Shown one piece after another: positions 1-5,195 of a stretch of 9,886 nt of DNA. The DNA lies in assembly GCA_018365995.1 (NCBI GenBank), contig JAGZIY010000030.1, positions 1 through 9,886 on the forward strand, given 5' to 3'. The DNA is from Butyricicoccus pullicaecorum. Lineage in GTDB: Bacteria; Bacillota; Clostridia; Oscillospirales; Butyricicoccaceae. Each line of letters opens with the position of its first letter. The first letter of the stretch is position 1. The notes beneath the pieces were generated by a model, which saw only the letters and a list, made by a program, of their open reading frames with translations, did no database searches and was not told the DNA's origin. A program made the translations under genes and the position numbers.

Positions 1-47
1 CAGCGGAAAGAACTTGAAAACCCTTTTCTCTGTTCAATGTGCCGCTG

Positions 48-56
48 TGGTATAAT
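48..56 (+). promoter_or_regulatory. Possible extended -10 box in repeat copy 1
   Basis: TGG-TATAAT fits the extended -10 pattern TGn-TATAAT. I see no matching -35 hexamer 16-18 bases upstream, so activity is uncertain. A second TATAAT lies at 71-76 inside the hairpin arm. A transcript from here would run through the repeat and then antisense to the EIIB gene. Confidence 0.25.
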
Positions 57-148
57 CGTGAAATATCTAGTATAATAGTCACTTTTGTGACTATTATACT
101 ACAGCGGAAGGAACTTGAACCCCCTTTTCTCTGTTCAATGTGCCGCTG

Positions 149-157
149 TGGTATAAT
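149..157 (+). promoter_or_regulatory. Possible extended -10 box in repeat copy 2
   Basis: This is the same TGG-TATAAT sequence, conserved in the second repeat unit, again without a recognisable -35. A second TATAAT lies at 172-177. Its conservation between copies may only reflect recent duplication. Confidence 0.25.
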
Positions 158-212
158 CGTGAAATATCTAGTATAATAGGCACCTTTGTGACTATTACAC
201 CATAAAATGGTG

Positions 213-572
213 TCAATCTACAAGTGATTTGAGAGCATCAGAAACAAGTGGTACCTTGCTGCCGATAATGAGCTGCACCTTGGTCTTTTCCGGACGCATC
301 AGTCCGGCAATGCCAGCAGCTTTGATGGGCTTTTCGTTGACCAATTCGGGGTTTTTGACCTCAAGCCGCAGGCGGCTCACGCAGTGGTCAAAGCGGCTCA
401 GATTTTGCGCGCCGCCGATGTTGTCCAAAATGACCTTGGCAAGACCGGCATAGTCCTGTGCGGCAAGATAGTCTGTTCCGGCGCTGCTGTTTTGTCTGTA
501 TGACCGGCGTACAAGATACAGACCCAGCAGGACAACAGCCGCCGCCGCGAGCAAAAGAAGGATAGGATTCAT
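213..572 (-). CDS. PTS EIIB domain protein with N-terminal membrane anchor
   Basis: This 119-residue protein resembles the EIIB domain of the glucose/N-acetylglucosamine PTS family. EIIB accepts phosphate from EIIA on a cysteine and passes it to sugar bound by EIIC. Residues 3-21 are one hydrophobic segment followed by VRR, giving a membrane anchor with the domain in the cytoplasm. The domain runs from about residue 38 to 117. The phospho-accepting cysteine is probably Cys64 in FDHCVSRLRLEV, matching the family's C-x-T/S-R-L-R motif. An in-frame ATG at 605 exists, but GGAGG sits just upstream of the ATG at 572, so I use that start. The gene lies 68 bp downstream of the EIIA gene on the same strand, so the two are probably co-transcribed. 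No EIIC domain or gene is visible, so whether it serves a transporter elsewhere or a regulatory relay is open. The family is clear; the sugar is unknown. Confidence 0.88.
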   Translation of the reverse strand: MNPILLLLAAAAVVLLGLYLVRRSYRQNSSAGTDYLAAQDYAGLAKVILDNIGGAQNLSRFDHCVSRLRLEVKNPELVNEKPIKAAGIAGLMRPEKTKVQLIIGSKVPLVSDALKSLVD

Positions 573-593
573 AAAAAACCTCCAAAATAGTTT

Positions 594-642
594 AGGCAAC
601 ACCACACACTGTCAAAACAGCGGGTGATGTTGCCTGTTTTTT
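594..642 (+). terminator. Hairpin plus T6 on the plus strand, between EIIA and EIIB genes
   Basis: The arms 594-605 and 624-635 pair over 12 bp with one G-U. An inner CTGT/ACAG pair flanks a CAAA loop. On the plus strand the stem is followed by a T6 run at 637-642, the form of a rho-independent terminator. No plus-strand gene precedes it; the DNA upstream is antisense to the EIIB gene. For the minus-strand mRNA the same stem sits between the EIIA stop and the EIIB ribosome site with no U-run after it, so there it may be a processing or stability element. Confidence 0.45.
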
Positions 643-1129
643 ACTTTTTGAGTGTAAGAAGTGGAGCAGATGCCTGAACAGAACCGGAAGCAACGGTGAT
701 TTCCTTGAAATCATCTGCATTGCAGACCAGAACCGGCGTGATCACATCATAGCCGGCTGCGCGGATCGCCTCAATGTCAAAGGTCAGCAGAGTGTCACCC
801 GCCTTGACCTTATCGCCTGTTGCACAGTGCGGTGTATAGTGTGCGCCCTTGAGCATGACGGTGTCCAGACCCACATGAATGAGCAGCTCCACACCGTCGG
901 AGGTTTCCAGAGATACTGCATGTCCGGTTTCAAACATCATTGCAACCGTAGCATCTACGGGCGCGATTACCTTGCCCTCTGCCGGTTCGATAGCACAGCC
1001 TTTTCCTAGAATCTCCTGTGCAAAGGTAGGGTCATTGACAGCGGAAAGCGGGCGAATCTGACCGGACAGGGGAGCGGGAATTTCGATGCTGTTATCGGCA
1101 GCGAATATATGCTTGAGTTTGGAAAACAT
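641..1129 (-). CDS. PTS sugar transporter subunit EIIA, glucose type
   Basis: This is a soluble 162-residue EIIA of the glucose (Crr) family, which takes phosphate from HPr and hands it to EIIB. The family's two active-site histidines are present 15 residues apart. His70 lies in ETGHAVSLETSDG, and His85, the expected phospho-acceptor, in VELLIHVGLDTV. The family core is recognisable in SIEIPAPLSGQI (14-25) and EGKVIAPVDATV (51-62). Its length is close to free-standing EIIA-Glc proteins of about 160-170 residues. The ATG at 1129 is chosen because the similarity begins there. An AGAAAGG ribosome site lies about 12 bases upstream, which is rather far, and an in-frame TTG at 1141 sits too close to that site. 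It is the first gene of a minus-strand pair with the anchored EIIB. It could also act in regulation, as EIIA-Glc does in other bacteria, but nothing here shows that. Confidence 0.93.
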   Translation of the reverse strand: MFSKLKHIFAADNSIEIPAPLSGQIRPLSAVNDPTFAQEILGKGCAIEPAEGKVIAPVDATVAMMFETGHAVSLETSDGVELLIHVGLDTVMLKGAHYTPHCATGDKVKAGDTLLTFDIEAIRAAGYDVITPVLVCNADDFKEITVASGSVQASAPLLTLKK

Positions 1130-1220
1130 GGATAATGACAACCTTTCTAAGCGGATGGATCCGCAGGACAAGAGGCGTGACAAAAGCAAGGCTTTCTATG
1201 ATAAACGACAGAAAAGACCT

Positions 1221-1249
1221 GATTTTGCCTGTACAGCCGATTAGGATCC
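1221..1249 (-). promoter_or_regulatory. Weak RAT-like antiterminator element in the EIIA leader
   Basis: Read on the minus strand, a 29-base segment starts with GGAT and ends with CAGGCAAAATC. That is the overall length and 3' half expected of the ribonucleic antiterminator (RAT) bound by BglG/LicT/GlcT-type proteins in PTS operons. The 5' half matches poorly, and I see no convincing overlapping terminator. It begins about 28 bases after the likely transcription start. Flanking arms 1247-1252 (TCCTGC) and 1163-1168 (GCAGGA) could also pair. Treat it as a hint only. Confidence 0.22.
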
Positions 1250-1283
1250 TGCGCTGAAAATCCATACAAATTTTACTGAAATC

Positions 1284-1312
1284 ATTGTATCAGAGCGTAT
1301 CTGCAAAGTCAA
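1284..1312 (-). promoter_or_regulatory. Sigma-A-type promoter for the PTS EIIA-EIIB pair
   Basis: On the minus strand, TTGACT (1312-1307) and TACAAT (1289-1284) are separated by exactly 17 bases. Transcription would start near 1277, giving a leader of about 150 nt before the ATG at 1129. That leader also holds a GCGGAT/ATCCGC hairpin at 1151-1164, close to the ribosome site. Confidence 0.65.
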
Positions 1313-1331
1313 GCATACTTTGACAAAGTGC

Positions 1332-1361
1332 TTGTTTACAGGGTTCAAAATATGGTAAAAT
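1332..1361 (+). promoter_or_regulatory. Possible promoter for the RNA methyltransferase gene
   Basis: TAAAAT at 1356-1361 could be the -10, paired with TTGTTT (1332-1337, spacer 18) or TTTACA (1335-1340, spacer 15). A perfect TTGACA at 1320-1325 is too far (30 bases) from this -10. The start would be divergent from the PTS promoter and about 95 bases upstream of the ATG at 1466. Confidence 0.35.
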
Positions 1362-1465
1362 GTTACGGAAATAAAAGTGATGGGACGGGGCTTGCCAAAC
1401 GGATACCGTCAGATACGGGGCTTTGACGGGCAGGCGTCTTTTCGAATAAAACAGGAGGAAGAACG

Positions 1466-2824
1466 ATGGAGCTGCCAAAGGAATTTATGGAGCGTATGCA
1501 GATGCTCTTGGGAGCGGAATATAATGATTTTCGGCAGGCAATGGAGGGGACACGCGCCTATGGACTGCGTATCAATCCCATGAAGAACGCACAGGAATTG
1601 CTTGAAGCACGGTTTGGACTGCGTCCGGTGCCATGGGCATCGGGTGGATTTTACTATGACCCACATACCAAACCGGGCAGACACCCCTATTATGAAGCTG
1701 GACTGTATTACATTCAGGAGCCGTCTGCCATGGCGGTGGGGGCGCTGGCAGCGCCAGAACCGAAAATGCGCGTGCTGGACCTGTGTGCGGCACCGGGCGG
1801 CAAGACAACACATCTGGCTGGCTATCTCAAAGGACAAGGGATTTTGGTTGCCAATGAAATTCATGCGGGACGTGCCAAAATTTTGGCGCAGAGTGTGGAG
1901 CGTGCAGGCATTACAAACTGCATTGTGACCAATGAAACACCAGCTCGGCTGGCAGAACGCTTTCCGGCGTATTTTGACTGCATTGTTGTCGATGCGCCGT
2001 GCTCAGGAGAAGGTATGTTCCGCAAGGAGGAAATCGCTGTCACCGAATGGACACCCGATGCTCCGCGAAAATGTGCAGAGCGGCAGGCAGAAATTTTGGA
2101 TACTGCCGCGAGCATGCTCAAGCCGGATGGAAAACTTGTATATTCTACCTGTACCTTTGCGCCCGAGGAGAACGAGGGCAGTGTACAGCGCTTTTTGGAG
2201 CGCCATTCGGATTTTTCGCTTGTCGAGGTGCCCGAACAGCGGTATTTCTCACAGGGGCATCCGGAATGGATTGAAAATGGAAGTCCGGCGCTTGCAAAGA
2301 CGTGCCGTTTGTTTCCGCATCAGCTGTCTGGTGAGGGACATTTTGCAGCGGTTCTCCACAAACTGTGTGATGAAACGGCACCAGCAGCCGAGCCGCCCCT
2401 TGCAAAGTGCCTGCGGGAAAATGAAATTCCGCAAGCATATCACACATTCGAGCGGGATACGCTGACAGAACATTTTGCGCACCTGATACGCGGCGGCGAT
2501 ACCCTGTGGGCACTTCCGGAGGCGATGCCCGATATCAGCGGGCTGCGTGTCCTGCGGCAGGGCTTACAGCTTGGCACGGTGAAAAAAGGACGCTTTGAGC
2601 CATCTCACGCACTGGCACTCGCACTGCATGCTGATTCTGTACAGCGTGTGTGCAGCCTGACAGCAGAGCAAACGATTCCCTATCTTTGCGGGCAGACCAT
2701 TCCCTGTGATGGGGAAAATGGCTGGACACTGGTGCTCACAGACGGGTTTTCAGTCGGCTGGGGCAAGGTCAGCGATGGTGTGCTCAAAAACCATTATCCC
2801 AAGGGCTTGCGTTGGCATGGGTAA
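1466..2824 (+). CDS. RsmF-like rRNA cytosine-C5 methyltransferase (NOL1/NOP2/Sun family)
   Basis: This 452-residue protein is an S-adenosylmethionine-dependent RNA m5C methyltransferase, most like RsmF/YebU, which modifies 16S rRNA. The Rossmann-fold core has the SAM-binding motif VLDLCAAPGGKT (103-114). Two cysteines act in the family mechanism: Cys179 in VVDAPCSGEGMFRK and Cys229 in YSTCTFAPEENE. The second forms the covalent adduct with cytosine, and the first helps release the product. An N-terminal RNA-binding region (about 1-95) contains LRINPMK and YIQEPSAM. The C-terminal third (about 300-452) ends in NHYPKGLRW, typical of the PUA-like tail of this group. AGGAGG at 1453-1458 fixes the ATG. 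The gene is alone on its transcript, or leads into the two small genes downstream, since no terminator is seen after it. The family is certain; the exact target base is inferred from homology only. Confidence 0.95.
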   Translation: MELPKEFMERMQMLLGAEYNDFRQAMEGTRAYGLRINPMKNAQELLEARFGLRPVPWASGGFYYDPHTKPGRHPYYEAGLYYIQEPSAMAVGALAAPEPKMRVLDLCAAPGGKTTHLAGYLKGQGILVANEIHAGRAKILAQSVERAGITNCIVTNETPARLAERFPAYFDCIVVDAPCSGEGMFRKEEIAVTEWTPDAPRKCAERQAEILDTAASMLKPDGKLVYSTCTFAPEENEGSVQRFLERHSDFSLVEVPEQRYFSQGHPEWIENGSPALAKTCRLFPHQLSGEGHFAAVLHKLCDETAPAAEPPLAKCLRENEIPQAYHTFERDTLTEHFAHLIRGGDTLWALPEAMPDISGLRVLRQGLQLGTVKKGRFEPSHALALALHADSVQRVCSLTAEQTIPYLCGQTIPCDGENGWTLVLTDGFSVGWGKVSDGVLKNHYPKGLRWHG

Positions 2825-2884
2825 AACCGGCAGTGTTGGTCGAATTGCATAGGATTAAGAGAAAAATTTGTTGGTTTTGGGGAT

Positions 2885-2913
2885 TGCTTTGCTGCAAAAT
2901 ATGGCAGTATAAT
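2885..2913 (+). promoter_or_regulatory. Promoter for the two small membrane-protein genes
   Basis: TTGCTT (2885-2890) and a perfect TATAAT (2908-2913) are spaced 17 bases apart, about 65 bases upstream of the ATG at 2978. The gene pair could therefore be transcribed independently of the methyltransferase gene. Confidence 0.5.
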
Positions 2914-2977
2914 TACATATATTTCTGATTGACAACAAGTGGAAAACCAGTTGGAGCAGCAGCTTGGAGGTGTCATC

Positions 2978-3211
2978 ATGAAACAGTTCACCAAAAAACA
3001 GAGTGACTGGATTCAGTTTGCCATTTTGATGGCAGATGCAGCCGTTATTTATGGTATCCGGCTTGCCTTTCGGGCAGGGGGTATCAACCGATGGGCTGCA
3101 CTGGCGCTCACGATCGTGGTTATGGGGCTTGGGCTTTGGTACACGAGAAAGCGCTTTTGGCAGTGTCGAACCAAGCAAACAAGCGAATCAGATGAAAGGA
3201 GAGGGCTATGA
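2978..3211 (+). CDS. Small two-helix membrane protein, function unknown
   Basis: This encodes 77 residues of no family I recognise. Two hydrophobic segments, about 11-31 and 38-55, are separated by a short basic, glycine-containing loop (RAGGINR). The C-terminal tail of about 22 residues is charged and polar (YTRKRFWQCRTK, then acidic and basic residues). Lysines at the N-terminus suggest both ends are cytoplasmic. An in-frame ATG at 2939 exists, but GGAGGT at 2967-2972 precedes the ATG at 2978 at a suitable distance. The stop codon overlaps the next start in ATGA (3208-3211), so the two proteins are probably made together and may interact. Confidence 0.78.
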   Translation: MKQFTKKQSDWIQFAILMADAAVIYGIRLAFRAGGINRWAALALTIVVMGLGLWYTRKRFWQCRTKQTSESDERRGL

Positions 3212-3393
3212 AGCGAGACCCGCAGGCATTTTTTCAAGTGGTGCAAATCATGACAGGTGTTTTTGCAGCTTATATATTTTTTCAGACCTTATCAAGCGGC
3301 GGGACGATTCAGCAAATGTTATTCCCGCTCGTGGTTTCTGTTCTGGCGTTTGTGCTCGGATTTCACAATATGATTGAGCGCCGAAAGAAGTGA
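3208..3393 (+). CDS. Small membrane protein, function unknown, coupled to preceding gene
   Basis: This 61-residue protein has two hydrophobic stretches, about 9-28 and 37-54, linked by the polar turn SSGGTIQQ. It ends in a basic cytoplasm-type tail, IERRKK. Its ATG overlaps the stop of the preceding small gene by four bases, and AAAGGAG at 3195-3201 lies inside that gene. Together these indicate translational coupling. I do not recognise the family. A transport accessory, an assembly factor or a toxin-like peptide cannot be told apart from sequence alone. A terminator follows about 110 bases downstream. Confidence 0.75.
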   Translation: MKRDPQAFFQVVQIMTGVFAAYIFFQTLSSGGTIQQMLFPLVVSVLAFVLGFHNMIERRKK

Positions 3394-3469
3394 AAGACCT
3401 ATGTTACAGGAGCAAGAGGGCAAAGCAGAGACCCTGCGGGCAGTGCTGGGCAAAGCGAGATTTCTCTGC

Positions 3470-3499
3470 AAAAGAAAAAAGCAGCCTCAAAAGGCTGCT
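3470..3499 (-). terminator. Rho-independent terminator of the minus-strand TSCPD-end operon
   Basis: The arms AGCAGCC (3480-3486) and GGCTGCT (3493-3499) flank a six-base loop. On the minus strand they are followed by TTTTTTCTTTT (3480 down to 3470). It sits about 60 bases beyond the stop of the TSCPD gene, as expected for the end of that operon. Confidence 0.7.
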
Positions 3500-3501
3500 G
3501 T

Positions 3502-3536
3502 GAGGCTGTCGATTTTGTTCGTCAGCCTCTTTTTTT
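3502..3536 (+). terminator. Rho-independent terminator of the plus-strand small-gene pair
   Basis: The arms GAGGCTG (3502-3508) and CAGCCTC (3523-3529) are extended inward by CGA/TCG after one mismatch. They are followed by T7 on the plus strand (3530-3536). It lies about 110 bases after the stop at 3393. It stands only two bases from the opposite-strand terminator. Confidence 0.8.
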
Positions 3537-3558
3537 GCCCGCATAGGGGGCTTTTTGG

Positions 3559-3819
3559 TCAGGTATTCACGGTTTCGAGAACCTCGTGCAGGCATTTTGC
3601 AAGCTGGTCAGAGCAGGACGTGCCCTTGCCGCCGCAGTCGATGCCGGTGAATACATTTTCGATTTGGGCTACGGTCATACCGTCGATAACGGCACTGAGG
3701 GCTTTCAGATTGCCGTCACAGCCGCCGGTAAAGGATACGTTGTGTACAACGTCACCGTCCAAGTCAAATTCGATAAGGCGTGCACACACGCCCTTGGGCT
3801 TACACATATAGTGCTGCAT
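3559..3819 (-). CDS. TSCPD domain-containing protein (TIGR03905 type)
   Basis: This 86-residue protein matches the small TSCPD family related to the C-terminal region of B12-dependent ribonucleotide reductases. Visible family features are GVCARLIEFDLDGDVVHNV (10-28), FTGGCDGNLKAL (30-41), the GI-C-G segment (59-63) and a TSCSDQLA motif (67-74). The four conserved cysteines are probably Cys12, Cys34, Cys62 and Cys69, arranged as if to bind metal. The usual TSCPD signature reads TSCSD here, a serine replacing the proline. AAGGAG lies about 9 bases upstream of the ATG. It is the last gene of a tight minus-strand group, 27 bp after the HAD phosphatase, with a terminator beyond it. The role of the stand-alone family is not established. 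Confidence 0.9.
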   Translation of the reverse strand: MQHYMCKPKGVCARLIEFDLDGDVVHNVSFTGGCDGNLKALSAVIDGMTVAQIENVFTGIDCGGKGTSCSDQLAKCLHEVLETVNT

Positions 3820-3846
3820 GGGGAAAGTCTCCTTTTTTGGATGGAT

Positions 3847-4554
3847 TTATTTCAGGAAACGCGCGCGAATCTGGTCGGCAGCGTGCTGAAAATCGGGGGA
3901 TTCTAAAAAGTCAAAGTCCGCTGTGACTGGCGCGGCGTTCTGATGTACGTGCAGCCACAGACCGAAGATTCCGGCGGAATGGGCACCGCGAATGTCATGT
4001 TCAAAGCTGTCTCCAACCATCAGCGCCTGTGCGGGCTGACAGCCTGCTTTTTGCAGCGCAAGCGCAAACATGGCAGGGTGGGGCTTGTCCTTGCCGGCTT
4101 CCTCGCTCGTTACGAGAAAGTCGATTTGGTCTGCAATGCCAAGGTGCAGCAGCTTGCGGGTCTGTACACCTGCCAGCATATTGGTGCACACGCCAATGCG
4201 GATATTGTGCGCATGCAAATCGGCAAACAATTCCAAGACCCCTTGACGCAGATGGGTGTGGGCAAGTACGCCCTGCCAATAGATGCGGTCGAGCGCCTCA
4301 ATGTGTGGAATGGGATTTACTCCAAGCGATTCCAACGCATATTGCGCCCAGAGTGCGCGGTCATGGATTTCGGGTTCGCCGGGCAGACGGGCGGCAATGG
4401 CAAGACGTGCCTGCTGCATACGCGCAGAGAAGTCGGGCACACCAAGGTGCTCCTGCGCATACTGCCCGCAGCGGGCAAACCCTTCCTGTGCACCCTGCTG
4501 AAAGCTGCTGTACAGAGTGTCGTCTAAGTCGAACAAGATTGCTTTGAGCTGCAT
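3847..4554 (-). CDS. HAD superfamily hydrolase, subfamily IA (YjjG/Gph-like phosphatase)
   Basis: This 235-residue cytosolic phosphatase has all four HAD motifs. Motif I is FDLDDTL, with nucleophile Asp9 and acid/base Asp11. Motif II is CTN, with Thr124. Motif III is Lys157 in DKPHP. Motif IV is GDSFEHD (181-187). A helical cap (about 15-105) lies between motifs I and II, as in subfamily IA. Relatives cleave phosphoglycolate, nucleotides or other small phosphomonoesters; the substrate cannot be read from the sequence. A longer frame starts at 4587, but that would overlap the preceding gene. AAGGAAG sits just upstream of the ATG at 4554, so I choose that start. It follows the YwlG-family gene by 13 bp and precedes the TSCPD gene by 27 bp, so the three are co-transcribed. 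Confidence 0.93.
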   Translation of the reverse strand: MQLKAILFDLDDTLYSSFQQGAQEGFARCGQYAQEHLGVPDFSARMQQARLAIAARLPGEPEIHDRALWAQYALESLGVNPIPHIEALDRIYWQGVLAHTHLRQGVLELFADLHAHNIRIGVCTNMLAGVQTRKLLHLGIADQIDFLVTSEEAGKDKPHPAMFALALQKAGCQPAQALMVGDSFEHDIRGAHSAGIFGLWLHVHQNAAPVTADFDFLESPDFQHAADQIRARFLK

Positions 4555-4567
4555 AGATTTCTTCCTT

Positions 4568-5128
4568 TTATTGTAAATCTGGGTCATAAACGGCGCGGGA
4601 GCCGCCTACAAATTTGGGGCGTACCCGCGCGGCGAGTACGATTGCTTCGCCAATCTGCTTGCGGGACAGACGAACCGGAACCGCCACATGTCCAAGGTGC
4701 ATCCCGATGAGGGTGCCTCCGATATCCAGTCCTGCCTTTGCCCGAACAAACTCCACAGCAGCCGGCTGTTCGAAGGTCTGCCATGCCGCCGTTGCAAATG
4801 AGCCGCCCGCCTTGGGAGCGGGAATGACATTGACCGGCTCATAGCCAAACTGTTCGGCTGTATGCTGCTCCACAATCAGCGCACGGTTGAGGTGTTCACA
4901 GCACTGGGCGGCAAGCTGCAGACCGTGCGCCTTGAGCACCGGAAGGATTCCGCGCAGTACCGCCTGTGCAGTCTCCATGCTCGAAGCAGTTCCGATTTTT
5001 GAGCCGAGGATTTCACTCGAGGAGCAGCCCACGACCACAAGGTCGCCGGATTTACACTTTGCCTGCGCAAGCAGGCTTTCCATGGCTTGCCGTGCCTGCT
5101 GTTCGATTTCGAGCTCTTGTGTGGTCAT
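4568..5128 (-). CDS. YwlG/DUF436 family protein (TIGR01440)
   Basis: This 186-residue protein belongs to the YwlG family, conserved across Firmicutes but without an established function. Recognisable blocks are VVVGCSSSEILGSKIG (31-46), QCCEHLNRALI (75-85), GGSFATAAW (108-116), DIGGTLIGMHLGHVAVPVR (135-153) and PKFVGGSRAVYD (171-182). Its length agrees with the family, about 180-190 residues. An ATG at 5152 is in frame but overlaps the ribosome site. AAAGGAGGG lies about 10 bases before the ATG at 5128, which I take as the start. Only 67 bp separate it from the CoA-transferase gene upstream, and most of that is a terminator-like hairpin. It therefore depends on read-through or on a promoter inside the but coding region. 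It heads the ywlG-HAD-TSCPD group. Confidence 0.92.
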   Translation of the reverse strand: MTTQELEIEQQARQAMESLLAQAKCKSGDLVVVGCSSSEILGSKIGTASSMETAQAVLRGILPVLKAHGLQLAAQCCEHLNRALIVEQHTAEQFGYEPVNVIPAPKAGGSFATAAWQTFEQPAAVEFVRAKAGLDIGGTLIGMHLGHVAVPVRLSRKQIGEAIVLAARVRPKFVGGSRAVYDPDLQ

Positions 5129-5150
5129 GATAGAAAAACCCTCCTTTGGC

Positions 5151-5181
5151 ATAAAATGCCCCTGCCCATTTTGGCAGGGGC
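5151..5181 (-). terminator. Hairpin after the CoA-transferase gene, likely partial terminator
   Basis: The arms GCCCCTGCC (5158-5166) and GGCAGGGGC (5173-5181) form a perfect 9-bp GC-rich stem with a six-base loop, 14 bp after the but stop. The minus-strand tail is ATTTTAT, a short and imperfect U-run, so termination is likely incomplete. The ribosome site of the next gene begins a few bases beyond it. Confidence 0.55.
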
Positions 5182-5195
5182 GTTATCATGGTCAA

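Larger units (their letters stand above)
1..202. repeat. Two tandem copies of a 101-bp hairpin-rich repeat
   Basis: Copy 1 spans 1-101 and copy 2 spans 102-202. They differ at seven positions by my count (unit positions 9, 19, 20, 79, 83, 97 and 100), about 93% identity. Each unit has two dyads. An outer one has arms CAGCGG and CCGCTG, with a partly matching inner pair around AACTTGAA and TTCAATGT. The second is a hairpin with arms TAGTATAATAGTCAC and GTGACTATTATACTA around a TTTT loop, perfect over 15 bp in copy 1 (68-101). In copy 2 (169-202) the same hairpin has three mismatches. Copy 1 starts exactly at the window edge, so the array probably continues leftwards. No protein is encoded. The repeat lies just downstream of the minus-strand EIIB gene. 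Its function is unknown; a palindromic intergenic element or a regulatory or termination array are possibilities. Confidence 0.9.

Noticed and set aside
1..202. CRISPR array
   Set aside because: The unit is 101 bp with no distinct spacers between repeats. The two copies are contiguous and near-identical along their whole length.
573..605. N-terminal extension of the EIIB protein from the ATG at 605
   Set aside because: The ribosome site GGAGG is placed for the ATG at 572, and the extension would lie in the intergenic hairpin.
1409..1864. 151-codon minus-strand frame over the start of the methyltransferase gene
   Set aside because: It is antisense to a well-supported gene and would block the divergent promoter layout.
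3374..3811. 145-codon plus-strand frame across the terminators
   Set aside because: It runs through two strong terminators and is antisense to the TSCPD gene.
3943..4547. 194- and 172-codon plus-strand frames opposite the HAD gene
   Set aside because: They are mirror frames of a gene with all four HAD motifs intact.
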